Shown here piece by piece: positions 45,818 to 54,056 of a DNA stretch of 64,000 bases. The notes below the pieces were generated by a model. It was not told where the DNA came from and did no database searches. It saw nothing but the letters and a program-made list of their open reading frames with translations. Origin of the DNA: Hymenobacter sp. GOD-10R. Lineage in GTDB: Bacteria; Bacteroidota; Bacteroidia; Cytophagales; Hymenobacteraceae. Every line of letters starts with the position of its first letter. Positions within the stretch are counted from its first letter, which is position 1. The position numbers and the translations under genes were made by a program. The DNA lies in assembly GCF_035609205.1 (NCBI RefSeq), contig NZ_CP141184.1, positions 3,562,501 through 3,626,500 of the forward strand. Reading direction: 5' to 3'.

Positions 45818-46384
45818 TCAGTCAGGCGTTAGGGGCGGCCCCACGTAATGAATATCATGCGCCTCGGCTAGTGCCTGCCGGGCTTGTTGGCTTTGGTCGG
45901 CCATCTTGCTAGCCGTTCGGAAGAACTCCTCCATCGTACCAGCCGGCTGGTGCATCACAATCAGACGCGCAGTCCCTTCGCTCGTCTTGACAAAGGCATG
46001 CTGCATGTCGCGGGGTACCAGCAGTGTGTCGCCGGCTTTGAGCCGCATGAACTCTTCTCCCGCCTGAAATTTAAATTCGCCCTCTAGCACCTGAAACCAC
46101 TCGTCGCAGTTATGATGGGTGTGCAATACTGGACCTACTTTCGCTGGCCGAAGTGTGTCGAAAATAACACAGCGACCCTCCGTATCTTTTCCCGATACTT
46201 TGACGAAAAAGGTAGCATCCAGAAATTTGAAGGGCTCATTCGAACGGTCGGCGTGGTCGCGCACCAAGACGCTTCTCTTAGGCGGCTCACTCCCTGGGCG
46301 TGCAGCGAACGCCCCCAACCAAGATGGCGCATACGGCCATACCGGCGCTACAGCAGACAGAAAAAGGAAGTCACGGCGTTGCAT
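45818..46384 (-). CDS. Tat-exported cupin protein, tandem copy 2
   Basis: 188 residues from the ATG at 46384 (MQRRDFLFLSAVAPVWP), again with an RRxFL motif. Motif 1 GPVLHTHHNCDEWFQVLEGEF and motif 2 GDTLLVPRDMQHAFVK. Most of its length matches the downstream copy (SVLVR, DATFxVKVSxKDTEGRCVIFDTLRP), so the pair arose by tandem duplication. The gap between the two is 71 nt on the same strand, consistent with co-transcription. Metal ligands are conserved in both copies. Confidence 0.8.
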   Translation of the reverse strand: MQRRDFLFLSAVAPVWPYAPSWLGAFAARPGSEPPKRSVLVRDHADRSNEPFKFLDATFFVKVSGKDTEGRCVIFDTLRPAKVGPVLHTHHNCDEWFQVLEGEFKFQAGEEFMRLKAGDTLLVPRDMQHAFVKTSEGTARLIVMHQPAGTMEEFFRTASKMADQSQQARQALAEAHDIHYVGPPLTPD

Positions 46385-46724
46385 AGGCAATACGTTGGAG
46401 TACACGACGGCACGCATGAGCAATGTTTCAACTTACGGTACGGGCGTAGCAGCTCCCCTAGCTACTTTGTTACAATGTCGTGCTAATGGCAATTTCTGAA
46501 TTTATCTGACCACAATCAATCACACAAACATGTGATAATGAACAAGCTACTTACTACTAGCTGATCAACTCTCGGACCCACTCTAGATTGAGAGATTTCC
46601 AGAGCCTAGGTAAACACAAGAACGTCCCGGTGAACTGGTCGAAGCATCTTTCCCAGAGTAGATGATTACTACTTTGGGAGATGCTTCGACCGGCTCACCG
46701 GGACGTTCTTGTGTTTGTAAGAAG
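46385..46724. other. Intergenic region with long REP-like hairpin
   Basis: 340 bases between the cupin pair's upstream side and the GH115 stop. The left part should carry the cupin promoter (not identified); the right part is the hairpin at 46612-46716. Confidence 0.4.
46612..46716. repeat. About 50-bp-stem inverted repeat at the end of the xylan operon
   Basis: The arms 46612-46661 and 46669-46716 are reverse complements with a handful of mismatches and a 2-nt gap; the outer 22 bp are perfect. The structure starts 8 nt beyond the GH115 stop. Its core (TGGTCGAAGCATCT) resembles an intergenic palindrome that I recall as common in Hymenobacter-type genomes. Confidence 0.8.
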
Positions 46725-49361
46725 TTAGCGCTTCCCTACACTACCCTTCGCCTCCGATGCGGGCGCTTTCGCACCAGCTGCTTTAGGGAAGTTTTCCGGC
46801 GGACCTAGGTAGCTAGGCTTCAGGCCACCCTGGTCGACTACTAACTTTTCTAGCACCACGCCGGCGTCCACGCGCCAAAACTTCAGCACATGCTCGCCGG
46901 GTTTGGCCAATGTATGTTGCGAGGTTTTGAGAATGATATTCTCCGCTACTGCTTTTTCCCAGGGCCGATTGCCATTGTCGGCGACCATGCCGGTATGCAG
47001 ATTGATAATTTGTGGCGCTTCGTCATCAAACGACACGGCGTAGCGCAAGCCTTGACTGTTGGTGAAATCCAGCGTCGGAGCTAGGTAGGCCTGCACAGTT
47101 ACGGGCCCAGCTTGGGCGAGCGAGATGCGATACTCCAAGTGCGGACTCGTGCCGCCCGGTGCAGTAGTGGGCGCGGCCGTAACCGGGAACGTGGTGACGG
47201 CGCCCGCCGTGCGACCTAGGTCGGGCAGACGCTGCCAGCTGATGGGGCTGGTATTTACCGCTTGGGTATAGTGCTCCGCATCAATCGAAACGAGTTGGTT
47301 GCTAGCATAGGGCACCGGAGCAGTTGGCTCCGCAGCAGCCGTGATTTTGTCCGGCGACAGAGTTACCACGTCCGGCATTTTGTCGATTGGTGGTTGCTGC
47401 CAATACGTATACCCAATGTGCGTTTGGTCCATCATGTGGTTCCACTTGCCCCCAGTTAACGAATGGTAATGATCTTTAATCGCTACATCCTTATCAAACA
47501 GGGCTTTCGCTTTGTCAGCAAGCGCATTGGTTGTAGAAGCGCCAGTCTTGGCGGCTTCGCGGTTGCGGGCGACAGTGTAATACAGCTCATTCAGGTTGGC
47601 GCACGCCTGCACAGGGTGCAACACCAACTCGAAATAGGCATCCCGACTGGCAGCGGGCAGCTTCTGGTTGATGGCTTCGGCGCGGGTTAGCAGTTGTTGA
47701 TATTCGTTTACGACAGTGGCCCACTCGCCAGTAGCTAGGCTGTACGTATTGGCATCCAGCAGTTCGGGCTTGCGGCGGGCGTTGTACTTGGCGTACTTGG
47801 CCAGAATGTCGGCAATGTCGGCGGCGTGCTTCTCGCCGAATTGCTGCGCGGCCCATTGCTGGGTATACGCCGCCACTTGGTCCGCCTTGATGTTGTCGGG
47901 GTTCCAGGCGTAGTCGAGGAAGAAACTGATGGGCAGCTCTACTGGCTTCAGGTCGCCCACGTTCACAATCCAGATCTGGTCGACGCCGTACTCATAAGCT
48001 AGGTGCATTTGTTCCCAGATGCGTGGCAGCGGATTGGTATTGAGCCACTTGTAATTGCGCGGACCACCCACGTAGTCGAAGTGATAGTAAATACCGTAAC
48101 CACCCTTCCGAGGCTTGTCACTTAGCTTAGGCAGCTTGCGGAGGTTACCCCAGTTGTCGTCGCAGAGCAGCAAGGTCACGTCGTCGGGTACGCGCATGCC
48201 TTTGTCGTAGTAGTCCTGCACTTCCTTGTAGAGGGCCCAGAGCTGCGGGGTTTGGCTAGCAGGCTTATGGGTTTCCTCGCCCAAGATTTTGCGCTGATCG
48301 GCCACAATTTTCTCCAGCAGGGCAATGTTGCTTCCTTCCGACATCGGCTCGTCGCCGTCGCCGCGCATGCCCACGGTCACGATGCTTTCGTGGGTGCCCA
48401 TGTTCCGGATGCCTTGGCGCCAGAAGTTACGCAGCGTACTATCATTGGTCTGGTAGTTCCAAGCTCCCTTGCCGTAGCGCTTCCACTCCTGCTGAGCGCG
48501 GAGCATGGGCTCGTGGTGCGAGGTGCCCATCACGATGCCGTATTCGTCGGCTAACACTGGGCTCTGCTTGTCGTCGTCATTAAAGGCGTTGCCCCACATA
48601 GCCGGCCACAGGTAGTTGCCTTTCAAGCGCAATAGCAACTCAAACACATGCACGTACATCTTGGAGTTGATGCCGCCGAATTTTTCCTTCGCCCAGCCTG
48701 ATAGCGCGGGCGCTTCATCGTTCAGGAAAATGCCCCGGTACTTCACCTTGGGCTCACCCTGTGTATGCCGCCCGGCTGATACGTACAGCGCCTGCTGCGG
48801 CTGGGTGGGCACGTCGGCCCACCAGTACCACGGCGACACGCCCATCTGCTGCGACAGGTCGTAGATACCGTAAATAGTGCCCCGCTTATCGCTGCCCGCA
48901 ATAACCAAGGCCCGGTCTACACCTGGCATTGGCTTCTCCACGATCTGCTCGACAAACACCTCCCACTTACCGGCTACGTTCGACACATCAAGCTTCTTGT
49001 CGCGCACGAGCTGGTCGATGAGCGGGCTCTTGCCGATAGTACCGATCAGTACCACTTCTTTGCCCGTGGGCGCTTTATCAGTGGTCAGTGTAGGCGTGAC
49101 CGTCGTCACGCGGTTGATATCCGTTTGCAAATCCTTCGCGGCTCGCAGCACGCCCGGCCAGTCGCTGGCGCTGGCGTAGAGCGGCGCGGCTTTACCAGCC
49201 GCTTCCAGTGTGAAGCTAGCTTTCTGCTTCTTCGACGTGACGTACGAGGTACCATCAATTGCCCACGCGGCCTGCGAGGCACTCACCGTGAAGCCCGCTA
49301 CTAGCAGGAAAGTCAGAACTCTAAGCCGGGGCAACCACCGGCCAATACGTGACAGAACCAT
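46725..49361 (-). CDS. Glycosyl hydrolase family 115 (alpha-glucuronidase)
   Basis: 878 residues. Signal peptide to about residue 34 (LRVLTFLLVAGFTVSASQAAWA). GH115 features: the N-terminal domain with VLIGTIGKSPLID, GSDKRGTIYGIYDLSQQMGVSPWYWWADVP, then KYRGIFLNDEAPALSGWA, KGNYLWPAMWGNAFNDDD, GTSHHEPMLRAQQEW, GMRGDGDEPM and LCDDNWGNLRKLP. A C-terminal beta-domain (DAEHYTQAVN..., about 690-860) follows. It removes 4-O-methyl-glucuronic acid side chains from xylan, including internal ones. Its start is 12 nt after the GH10 stop, so the two form an operon. Confidence 0.95.
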   Translation of the reverse strand: MVLSRIGRWLPRLRVLTFLLVAGFTVSASQAAWAIDGTSYVTSKKQKASFTLEAAGKAAPLYASASDWPGVLRAAKDLQTDINRVTTVTPTLTTDKAPTGKEVVLIGTIGKSPLIDQLVRDKKLDVSNVAGKWEVFVEQIVEKPMPGVDRALVIAGSDKRGTIYGIYDLSQQMGVSPWYWWADVPTQPQQALYVSAGRHTQGEPKVKYRGIFLNDEAPALSGWAKEKFGGINSKMYVHVFELLLRLKGNYLWPAMWGNAFNDDDKQSPVLADEYGIVMGTSHHEPMLRAQQEWKRYGKGAWNYQTNDSTLRNFWRQGIRNMGTHESIVTVGMRGDGDEPMSEGSNIALLEKIVADQRKILGEETHKPASQTPQLWALYKEVQDYYDKGMRVPDDVTLLLCDDNWGNLRKLPKLSDKPRKGGYGIYYHFDYVGGPRNYKWLNTNPLPRIWEQMHLAYEYGVDQIWIVNVGDLKPVELPISFFLDYAWNPDNIKADQVAAYTQQWAAQQFGEKHAADIADILAKYAKYNARRKPELLDANTYSLATGEWATVVNEYQQLLTRAEAINQKLPAASRDAYFELVLHPVQACANLNELYYTVARNREAAKTGASTTNALADKAKALFDKDVAIKDHYHSLTGGKWNHMMDQTHIGYTYWQQPPIDKMPDVVTLSPDKITAAAEPTAPVPYASNQLVSIDAEHYTQAVNTSPISWQRLPDLGRTAGAVTTFPVTAAPTTAPGGTSPHLEYRISLAQAGPVTVQAYLAPTLDFTNSQGLRYAVSFDDEAPQIINLHTGMVADNGNRPWEKAVAENIILKTSQHTLAKPGEHVLKFWRVDAGVVLEKLVVDQGGLKPSYLGPPENFPKAAGAKAPASEAKGSVGKR

Positions 49362-49373
49362 AAGTGAAGCTTG

Positions 49374-50501
49374 TTAAATTTTATCCTTCTTAACTGCTTG
49401 GAGCACTGCTTGAAGAGCAGGCTTGGGCTGGTAGGAGCGGTCAAATAGCAACGGGTAACTAGTACGACCTCGAATGGGCCAGTCGTTCAACCAGGAATCG
49501 GCATCGGTGACGCCCCACAGCGTAATGCGGTCAATCACGTCGCGGTGCTTGTGGAACAAGGCGAACAAGTCGGCGTAGCGCTGGGTGAGCTTCTGCTGCA
49601 CCGAATCAGGTAGCCCGCTGGTGTACACGTTGTATTTCTCATCCGCGCTGAAGGTCTCGGCGATATCGGCGCCCTGACGCTTGCTAGGATTAGGCAATAC
49701 GTCGATATCGAGCTCCGTGAAGTTCACATGGACCCCGAGCTTGGCAAAGGCCACAATGCTGGCTTCCACTTGCTCGATGCTCGGTTTGGTCAGCCCGTAA
49801 TGGCCTTGCATGCCGATGGCGGTTACTTTGATGCCCTTAGCCTGTAAGCCTTTTACGAGCTTAATCACACCCTCGCGCTTCTCGGGACGATATAGGCTGT
49901 AATCGTTATAATACAACTGAGCTTTCGGGTCGGCTTTATGCGCGTACTCAAAGGCTTTGGCGGCGAAGTCTTCCCCTAGGATCTCCAGCCACTTGGTTTT
50001 GCGCAACTCGCCTTGCTGATCGTCAATGGCTTCGTTCACTACATCCCAGCCGCCGATCTTGCCTTTGTAGCGGCCAACAACGGTGTTAATATGCTCTTCC
50101 AAATGCTTTAGGAGCACTTCGCGGCTGGCGGGCTGGCCTTTTTCGTCCTCAAACACCCACTTAGGCGTTTGTTGGTGCCACATGAGTGTGTGGCCGATGA
50201 TGAACATCTTGTTTTGCTGCCCGAAGGCCACGTAGTCGTCGGCGGGCTTGAAGTTGTACTTGCCGGGTTGCGGATGCACTGCTTCCCACTTCAGCAGGTT
50301 CTCGGGGCTGATGGTGTTAAACTGCTGCTTGATCAGCGCCGTAGCTTTGGCATCCTGGCCGCTAATCTGTCGGTAGTTGAGGGCCGCGCCGACATAAAAA
50401 TCATCTTTGAACGTATCTTTCAGCGTGGGCGCGGACTTCTGCACAAAGCCTAAACCTAGGCCTGTTAGGGCAATATAAATCAGTTTTTTTTTGGCTCTCA
50501 T
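49374..50501 (-). CDS. Endo-1,4-beta-xylanase, GH10
   Basis: 375 residues with a hydrophobic N-terminal signal (MRAKKKLIYIALTGLGLGFVQ). GH10 catalytic residues: acid/base E157 in GGWDVVNEAIDD and nucleophile E263 in VNFTELDID. Substrate-binding KWEAVHP and GHTLMWHQQ segments are also present. It cleaves the xylan backbone internally; without a T9SS tail or lipobox it is probably periplasmic. It leads the GH10-GH115 pair, and a 26-bp palindrome lies about 55 nt upstream. Confidence 0.95.
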   Translation of the reverse strand: MRAKKKLIYIALTGLGLGFVQKSAPTLKDTFKDDFYVGAALNYRQISGQDAKATALIKQQFNTISPENLLKWEAVHPQPGKYNFKPADDYVAFGQQNKMFIIGHTLMWHQQTPKWVFEDEKGQPASREVLLKHLEEHINTVVGRYKGKIGGWDVVNEAIDDQQGELRKTKWLEILGEDFAAKAFEYAHKADPKAQLYYNDYSLYRPEKREGVIKLVKGLQAKGIKVTAIGMQGHYGLTKPSIEQVEASIVAFAKLGVHVNFTELDIDVLPNPSKRQGADIAETFSADEKYNVYTSGLPDSVQQKLTQRYADLFALFHKHRDVIDRITLWGVTDADSWLNDWPIRGRTSYPLLFDRSYQPKPALQAVLQAVKKDKI

Positions 50502-50554
50502 GGTTGTGGTGGGTTGCGAAACAAAGTAGGTCGATACGCCCGCGAAGAACGATT

Positions 50555-50586
50555 CTATAGGAATGCGCCACGACGCGTTCCTATAG
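50555..50586. promoter_or_regulatory. Palindrome upstream of the GH10 gene
   Basis: CTATAGGAATGCG (50555-50567) and CGCGTTCCTATAG (50574-50586) are reverse complements except for one base, with a 6-nt spacer. It lies in the 5' region of the GH10 transcript and could be an operator or a leader hairpin. Confidence 0.45.
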
Positions 50587-50605
50587 ATCTAGACAACGCA
50601 AAAAA

Positions 50606-50652
50606 ATAACTCCCCGTAATCAGCTGACTTACAGCTAATCACGGGGAGTTAT
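50606..50652 (-). terminator. Terminator of xylA
   Basis: AACTCCCCGT pairs perfectly with ACGGGGAGTT, with a longer imperfect stem inside (AATCAGCT/AGCTAATC). On the minus strand it is followed by a T6 tract, 14 nt after the xylA stop. Confidence 0.8.
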
Positions 50653-50665
50653 ATAAATTACTACC

Positions 50666-51997
50666 TTAGATGTACTGGTTGATGATGTTCTCCAACCACT
50701 CCTGCTTGCCGCTCTTCTGCTCCGGCTCGCCGTTGCTGAGAGCGTAGGTGCGCAGGTCCTCCAGCGTGAGCTGGCCGTCTTCGAAGGCTTTGCCCTGCCC
50801 GCTGTCGAAGGAGGCATAGCGCTGCTGACGGAACTGCTTGTAGGGCGACTTCTCCAGGATGTCGTTGGCGACCACCAGGGCCCGAGCAAACGTGTCCATG
50901 CCCCCGATGTGGGCCACGAAGATGTCCTCCAGGTCCGTGGAGTTGCGCCGGGTCTTGGCGTCGAAGTTGATGCCGCCGGGCTTGATGCCCCCATGCTCCA
51001 GGATGATGAGCATGGACTCGGTCAGTTCGTTGAGGTTGTTGGGGAACTGGTCCGTGTCCCAGCCGTTCTGGTAGTCACCGCGGTTGGCGTCCATCGAGCC
51101 CAGCATATTGGCATCGGCCGCTACTTGCAGCTCGTGCTGGAACGTGTGGCCCGCCAGCGTGGCGTGGTTCACCTCTAGGTTCAGCTGGAAGTCGTTCTCC
51201 AGGCCGTGCTCCTTGAGGAAGCCGATGACCGTGGCCGCGTCGAAGTCGTACTGGTGCTTGGTGGGCTCGGCGGGCTTAGGCTCAATGAAGAACTTGCCCT
51301 GGAAGCCTTGCTGACGCGCGTAGTCGCGGGCCATGGTGAGGAAGCGGCCCATGTGAGCCAGCTCGCGCTTCATGTTGGTGTTGAGCAGGGTCATGTAGCC
51401 TTCGCGGCCGCCCCAGAACACGTAGTTCTCCCCGCCCAGGGCGATGGTGGCGTCCAGCGCGTTCTTGACCTGCGTGCCAGCAAACGCGAGGGCCCCGAAC
51501 TCAGGATTGGTGCTGGCCCCGTTCATGTAGCGCGGGTGGGAGAAGACGTTGGCCGTGCCCCAGAGCAGCTTCACGCCGCTTTCTTGCTGGTGCTCTTTGA
51601 GGTAGTCCACAATGGCCTGCAGGTTGCGCTCGTACTCGGGTAGCGAGGAACCCTCGTCTACTAAGTCGATGTCGTGGAAGCAGTAGTAGGGCGAGCCGAT
51701 CTTGGTGAAGAACTCAAAGGCGGCATCGGCCTTGTCCTTGGCCCGGCCGAGGAGGTCGCCTTGTGCGTCCCAGGGGAAGTGCTTGGTGCCGGGGCCGAAG
51801 GGGTCGCCGCCCGTGCCGGTGAACGTGTGCCAGTAGGCCGTGGCGAAGCGCAGGTGCTCCTTCATGGTTTTGCCGGCCACCAGGCGATCAGCATCATACC
51901 ATTTGAACGCGAGCGGGTTGTCCGACTCGCGGCCTTCAAACTTGATCTGCCCGATACCTTGAAAGAACTCGGTTTTGCTCAGGGTGATGGATGACAT
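50666..51997 (-). CDS. xylA: Xylose isomerase
   Basis: 443 residues, the class II length. Family signatures: [38 protein letters not shown] (metal ligand Glu), [18 protein letters not shown] (metal ligands) and [20 protein letters not shown]. It converts D-xylose to D-xylulose in the cytoplasm with Mg or Mn. It follows xylB by 30 nt on the same strand, the usual coupling of the xylose pathway. Confidence 0.98.
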   Translation of the reverse strand: MSSITLSKTEFFQGIGQIKFEGRESDNPLAFKWYDADRLVAGKTMKEHLRFATAYWHTFTGTGGDPFGPGTKHFPWDAQGDLLGRAKDKADAAFEFFTKIGSPYYCFHDIDLVDEGSSLPEYERNLQAIVDYLKEHQQESGVKLLWGTANVFSHPRYMNGASTNPEFGALAFAGTQVKNALDATIALGGENYVFWGGREGYMTLLNTNMKRELAHMGRFLTMARDYARQQGFQGKFFIEPKPAEPTKHQYDFDAATVIGFLKEHGLENDFQLNLEVNHATLAGHTFQHELQVAADANMLGSMDANRGDYQNGWDTDQFPNNLNELTESMLIILEHGGIKPGGINFDAKTRRNSTDLEDIFVAHIGGMDTFARALVVANDILEKSPYKQFRQQRYASFDSGQGKAFEDGQLTLEDLRTYALSNGEPEQKSGKQEWLENIINQYI

Positions 51998-52027
51998 ATT
52001 GTGTATGTAGTTGGGTGAGTTAAGTGA

Positions 52028-53566
52028 TTAGCTGTTGGCTACTAGGTCAAGCTTGCGATCTGCCTGCTTTTGCTCGGCTGGGTCGAGTACCGTCTGCGTT
52101 AGTACGTCCTTCCAACGGGCGTAGGCTATCTGATATTTTTCCTGCAACTCCGGCGTTGGGGCGAGCGTCAGGATGCGCTCTAGGCCGATGAAGGCTTCAG
52201 CGGGGCTGGCATACACGCCTGCGCCAACGCCGGCACCGCGCGCCGCACCTTGGGCCGCGTCAGTGTTATAAAGCTCTAGCTCCACGTTGCCACTGTTCAC
52301 AAACGCCTCGCGGAACAAGGGGCTCAGGAACATATTGGCGTTGCCGGCGCGCACCTTCTGTACCTGTACTCCCGACTCCCGCATGATGTCCATGCCGTAA
52401 TTCAGGGCGAACACAATGCCTTCCTGCGCGGCGCGCAGCACGTGTGCCTGCGAGTGGATGTTAAAGTTGATGCCCGACAGGCTAGCATCCGTCAGTTGGT
52501 TCTCTAATACGCGTTCGGCCCCGTTGCCGAAAGGCAAAAACACGAGACCCTCCGCTCCTACTAGCGCCTGAGCGGCAAGCTGGTTCATCTGGTCGTAGGG
52601 CATCTCGCCGACTAACTTGCGCAGCCAGCTATTCAGAATGCCGGTGCCATTCACGCACAATAACACACCGTTGCGCGGGGCTTCGGCAGTATTGTTAACA
52701 TGAACGAAGGTGTTGACGCGCGACTTTGGATCGGCCGTGGCGGTTTCGTTGATGCCGTATACCACCCCCGATGTACCTGCCGTAGCGGCGATTTCGCCGG
52801 GTTGCAATACATTCAGCGAGAAGGCATTATTGGGCTGGTCGCCGGCGCGGTAGCTGATGGGCGTACCCGCGTGCAAACCTAGCTCTTGGGCCGCTTCTGC
52901 CGTCAGTTGGCCTTGTACCGAGAAGGTATCTACTACTTCAGGTAGCAGCTCCTTGCTGATACCATAATAGTCGAGTAGATCCTGTGCTACGGCTTGCTGC
53001 TTGAAATTCCAGAACACGCCCTCCGACAAACCTGAGATGGTAGTTTGCAGGTTGTTGGTCATCTTAAAGGCGATGTAGTCGCCGGGAAGCTGGATCTTGT
53101 GGATTTGAGCAAAAAGCTCCGGCTCATTGTCTTTCACCCACTTCAGCTTGGAGGCGGTGAAGTTGCCGGGTGAGTTGAGAAAGTTGCTCAGGCAATACTC
53201 TTCGCCTAGCTGCGTAAACGCCTGATTACCTAGGTCTACAGCGCGGCTGTCGCACCAGATGATAGCCGGGCGCAGCACTTTGCCTTCTTTATCGACTAGC
53301 ACAAGGCCGTGCATCTGATAGGTGATGCCAATGCCGGCTACCAACGACGTATCAAAGCCGTAGCTTTCCTTCAACTGATGCGTGGCATTGACAGCCTCTT
53401 GCCACCAGCGTTCGGGACGTTGCTCGGCCCAGTTCGGAAATGCCACCTCGATTTCCATTTCTTTTTTAGGCGACATGGCCGTGGCAAGAGCTTTACCGGT
53501 TTCGGCCGCCAGCAACGACACCTTTACCGAAGAGCTACCGATATCGTACCCGAGCAGGTATTTCAT
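52028..53566 (-). CDS. xylB: Xylulokinase (FGGY family)
   Basis: 512 residues. FGGY-kinase features: N-terminal phosphate loop LLGYDIGSSSVKVSLL, GIGITYQMHGLVLVD with IIWCDSRAVD (substrate Asp), LPGDYIAFKMT, and C-terminal ATP-site segments NAFSLNVLQPGEIAATAGTSG and GNANMFLSPLFREAFV. It phosphorylates xylulose to xylulose 5-phosphate. It is the first gene of the xylB-xylA pair; a candidate operator lies upstream at 53797-53832. Confidence 0.95.
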   Translation of the reverse strand: MKYLLGYDIGSSSVKVSLLAAETGKALATAMSPKKEMEIEVAFPNWAEQRPERWWQEAVNATHQLKESYGFDTSLVAGIGITYQMHGLVLVDKEGKVLRPAIIWCDSRAVDLGNQAFTQLGEEYCLSNFLNSPGNFTASKLKWVKDNEPELFAQIHKIQLPGDYIAFKMTNNLQTTISGLSEGVFWNFKQQAVAQDLLDYYGISKELLPEVVDTFSVQGQLTAEAAQELGLHAGTPISYRAGDQPNNAFSLNVLQPGEIAATAGTSGVVYGINETATADPKSRVNTFVHVNNTAEAPRNGVLLCVNGTGILNSWLRKLVGEMPYDQMNQLAAQALVGAEGLVFLPFGNGAERVLENQLTDASLSGINFNIHSQAHVLRAAQEGIVFALNYGMDIMRESGVQVQKVRAGNANMFLSPLFREAFVNSGNVELELYNTDAAQGAARGAGVGAGVYASPAEAFIGLERILTLAPTPELQEKYQIAYARWKDVLTQTVLDPAEQKQADRKLDLVANS

Positions 53567-54056
53567 ACTAGGTTGTGAGGCGTCTCAACGCCAGTGGTTG
53601 ATGGGTGGTGGGAGTGATTTCGAACTAGTACTAAGAAGACAGCAAATACAAAAAATACAATACCATTATCTTTTGAAGGCTCAATACTAGAAAAGACCGG
53701 CCTTGCTGTTTTCAGTAAATCTATCTTGAAGGTAGCGGGTGTGATGTAGATCTAAAACCTTTGCAATCTTGCACAAGTGCTTCTTTCCGAAACAAACCTA
53801 TCGAAACCGTCTCCGGAAACGGTTTCGATAGGTAAACCAGTGCAATATATTTTTGAAATTTTACCCTCTGCTTTTTCTTAGAAAAGTTAAAAACGAAGTA
53901 CAATAGACCTGAACACGCGAGAGTCCTTCTTGGGTGAAAGGTCTTTTTGTCGAACAGCTTGCGAAGGCTCGTACCTTATACAGTGGTTTATTCCTTATTT
54001 ATGTCCTGTTTTTATCTTACGAGCTAGCCGCAATATTGAAGCATTTAGCGTTCTGC
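53567..54056. other. Intergenic region between GH3 and xylB (regulatory)
   Basis: 490 AT-rich bases that hold the operator-like palindrome and -7 box (53793-53832) about 230 nt before xylB. Poorly spaced TATTTTTTG (minus, 53657-53649) is a second weak promoter candidate nearer the gene. No gene is seen. Confidence 0.45.
53793..53832 (-). promoter_or_regulatory. Operator-like palindrome overlapping a -7 box upstream of xylB
   Basis: CCTATCGAAACCG (53797-53809) and CGGTTTCGATAGG (53820-53832) are perfect reverse complements with a 10-nt spacer. The GAAACCG/CGGTTTC core resembles LacI-family operators. On the minus strand TAGGTTTG (53800-53793) fits the TAnnTTTG -7 box and shares four bases with the palindrome, so a bound protein would block or contact RNA polymerase. 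No TTG sits at -33. Confidence 0.5.
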
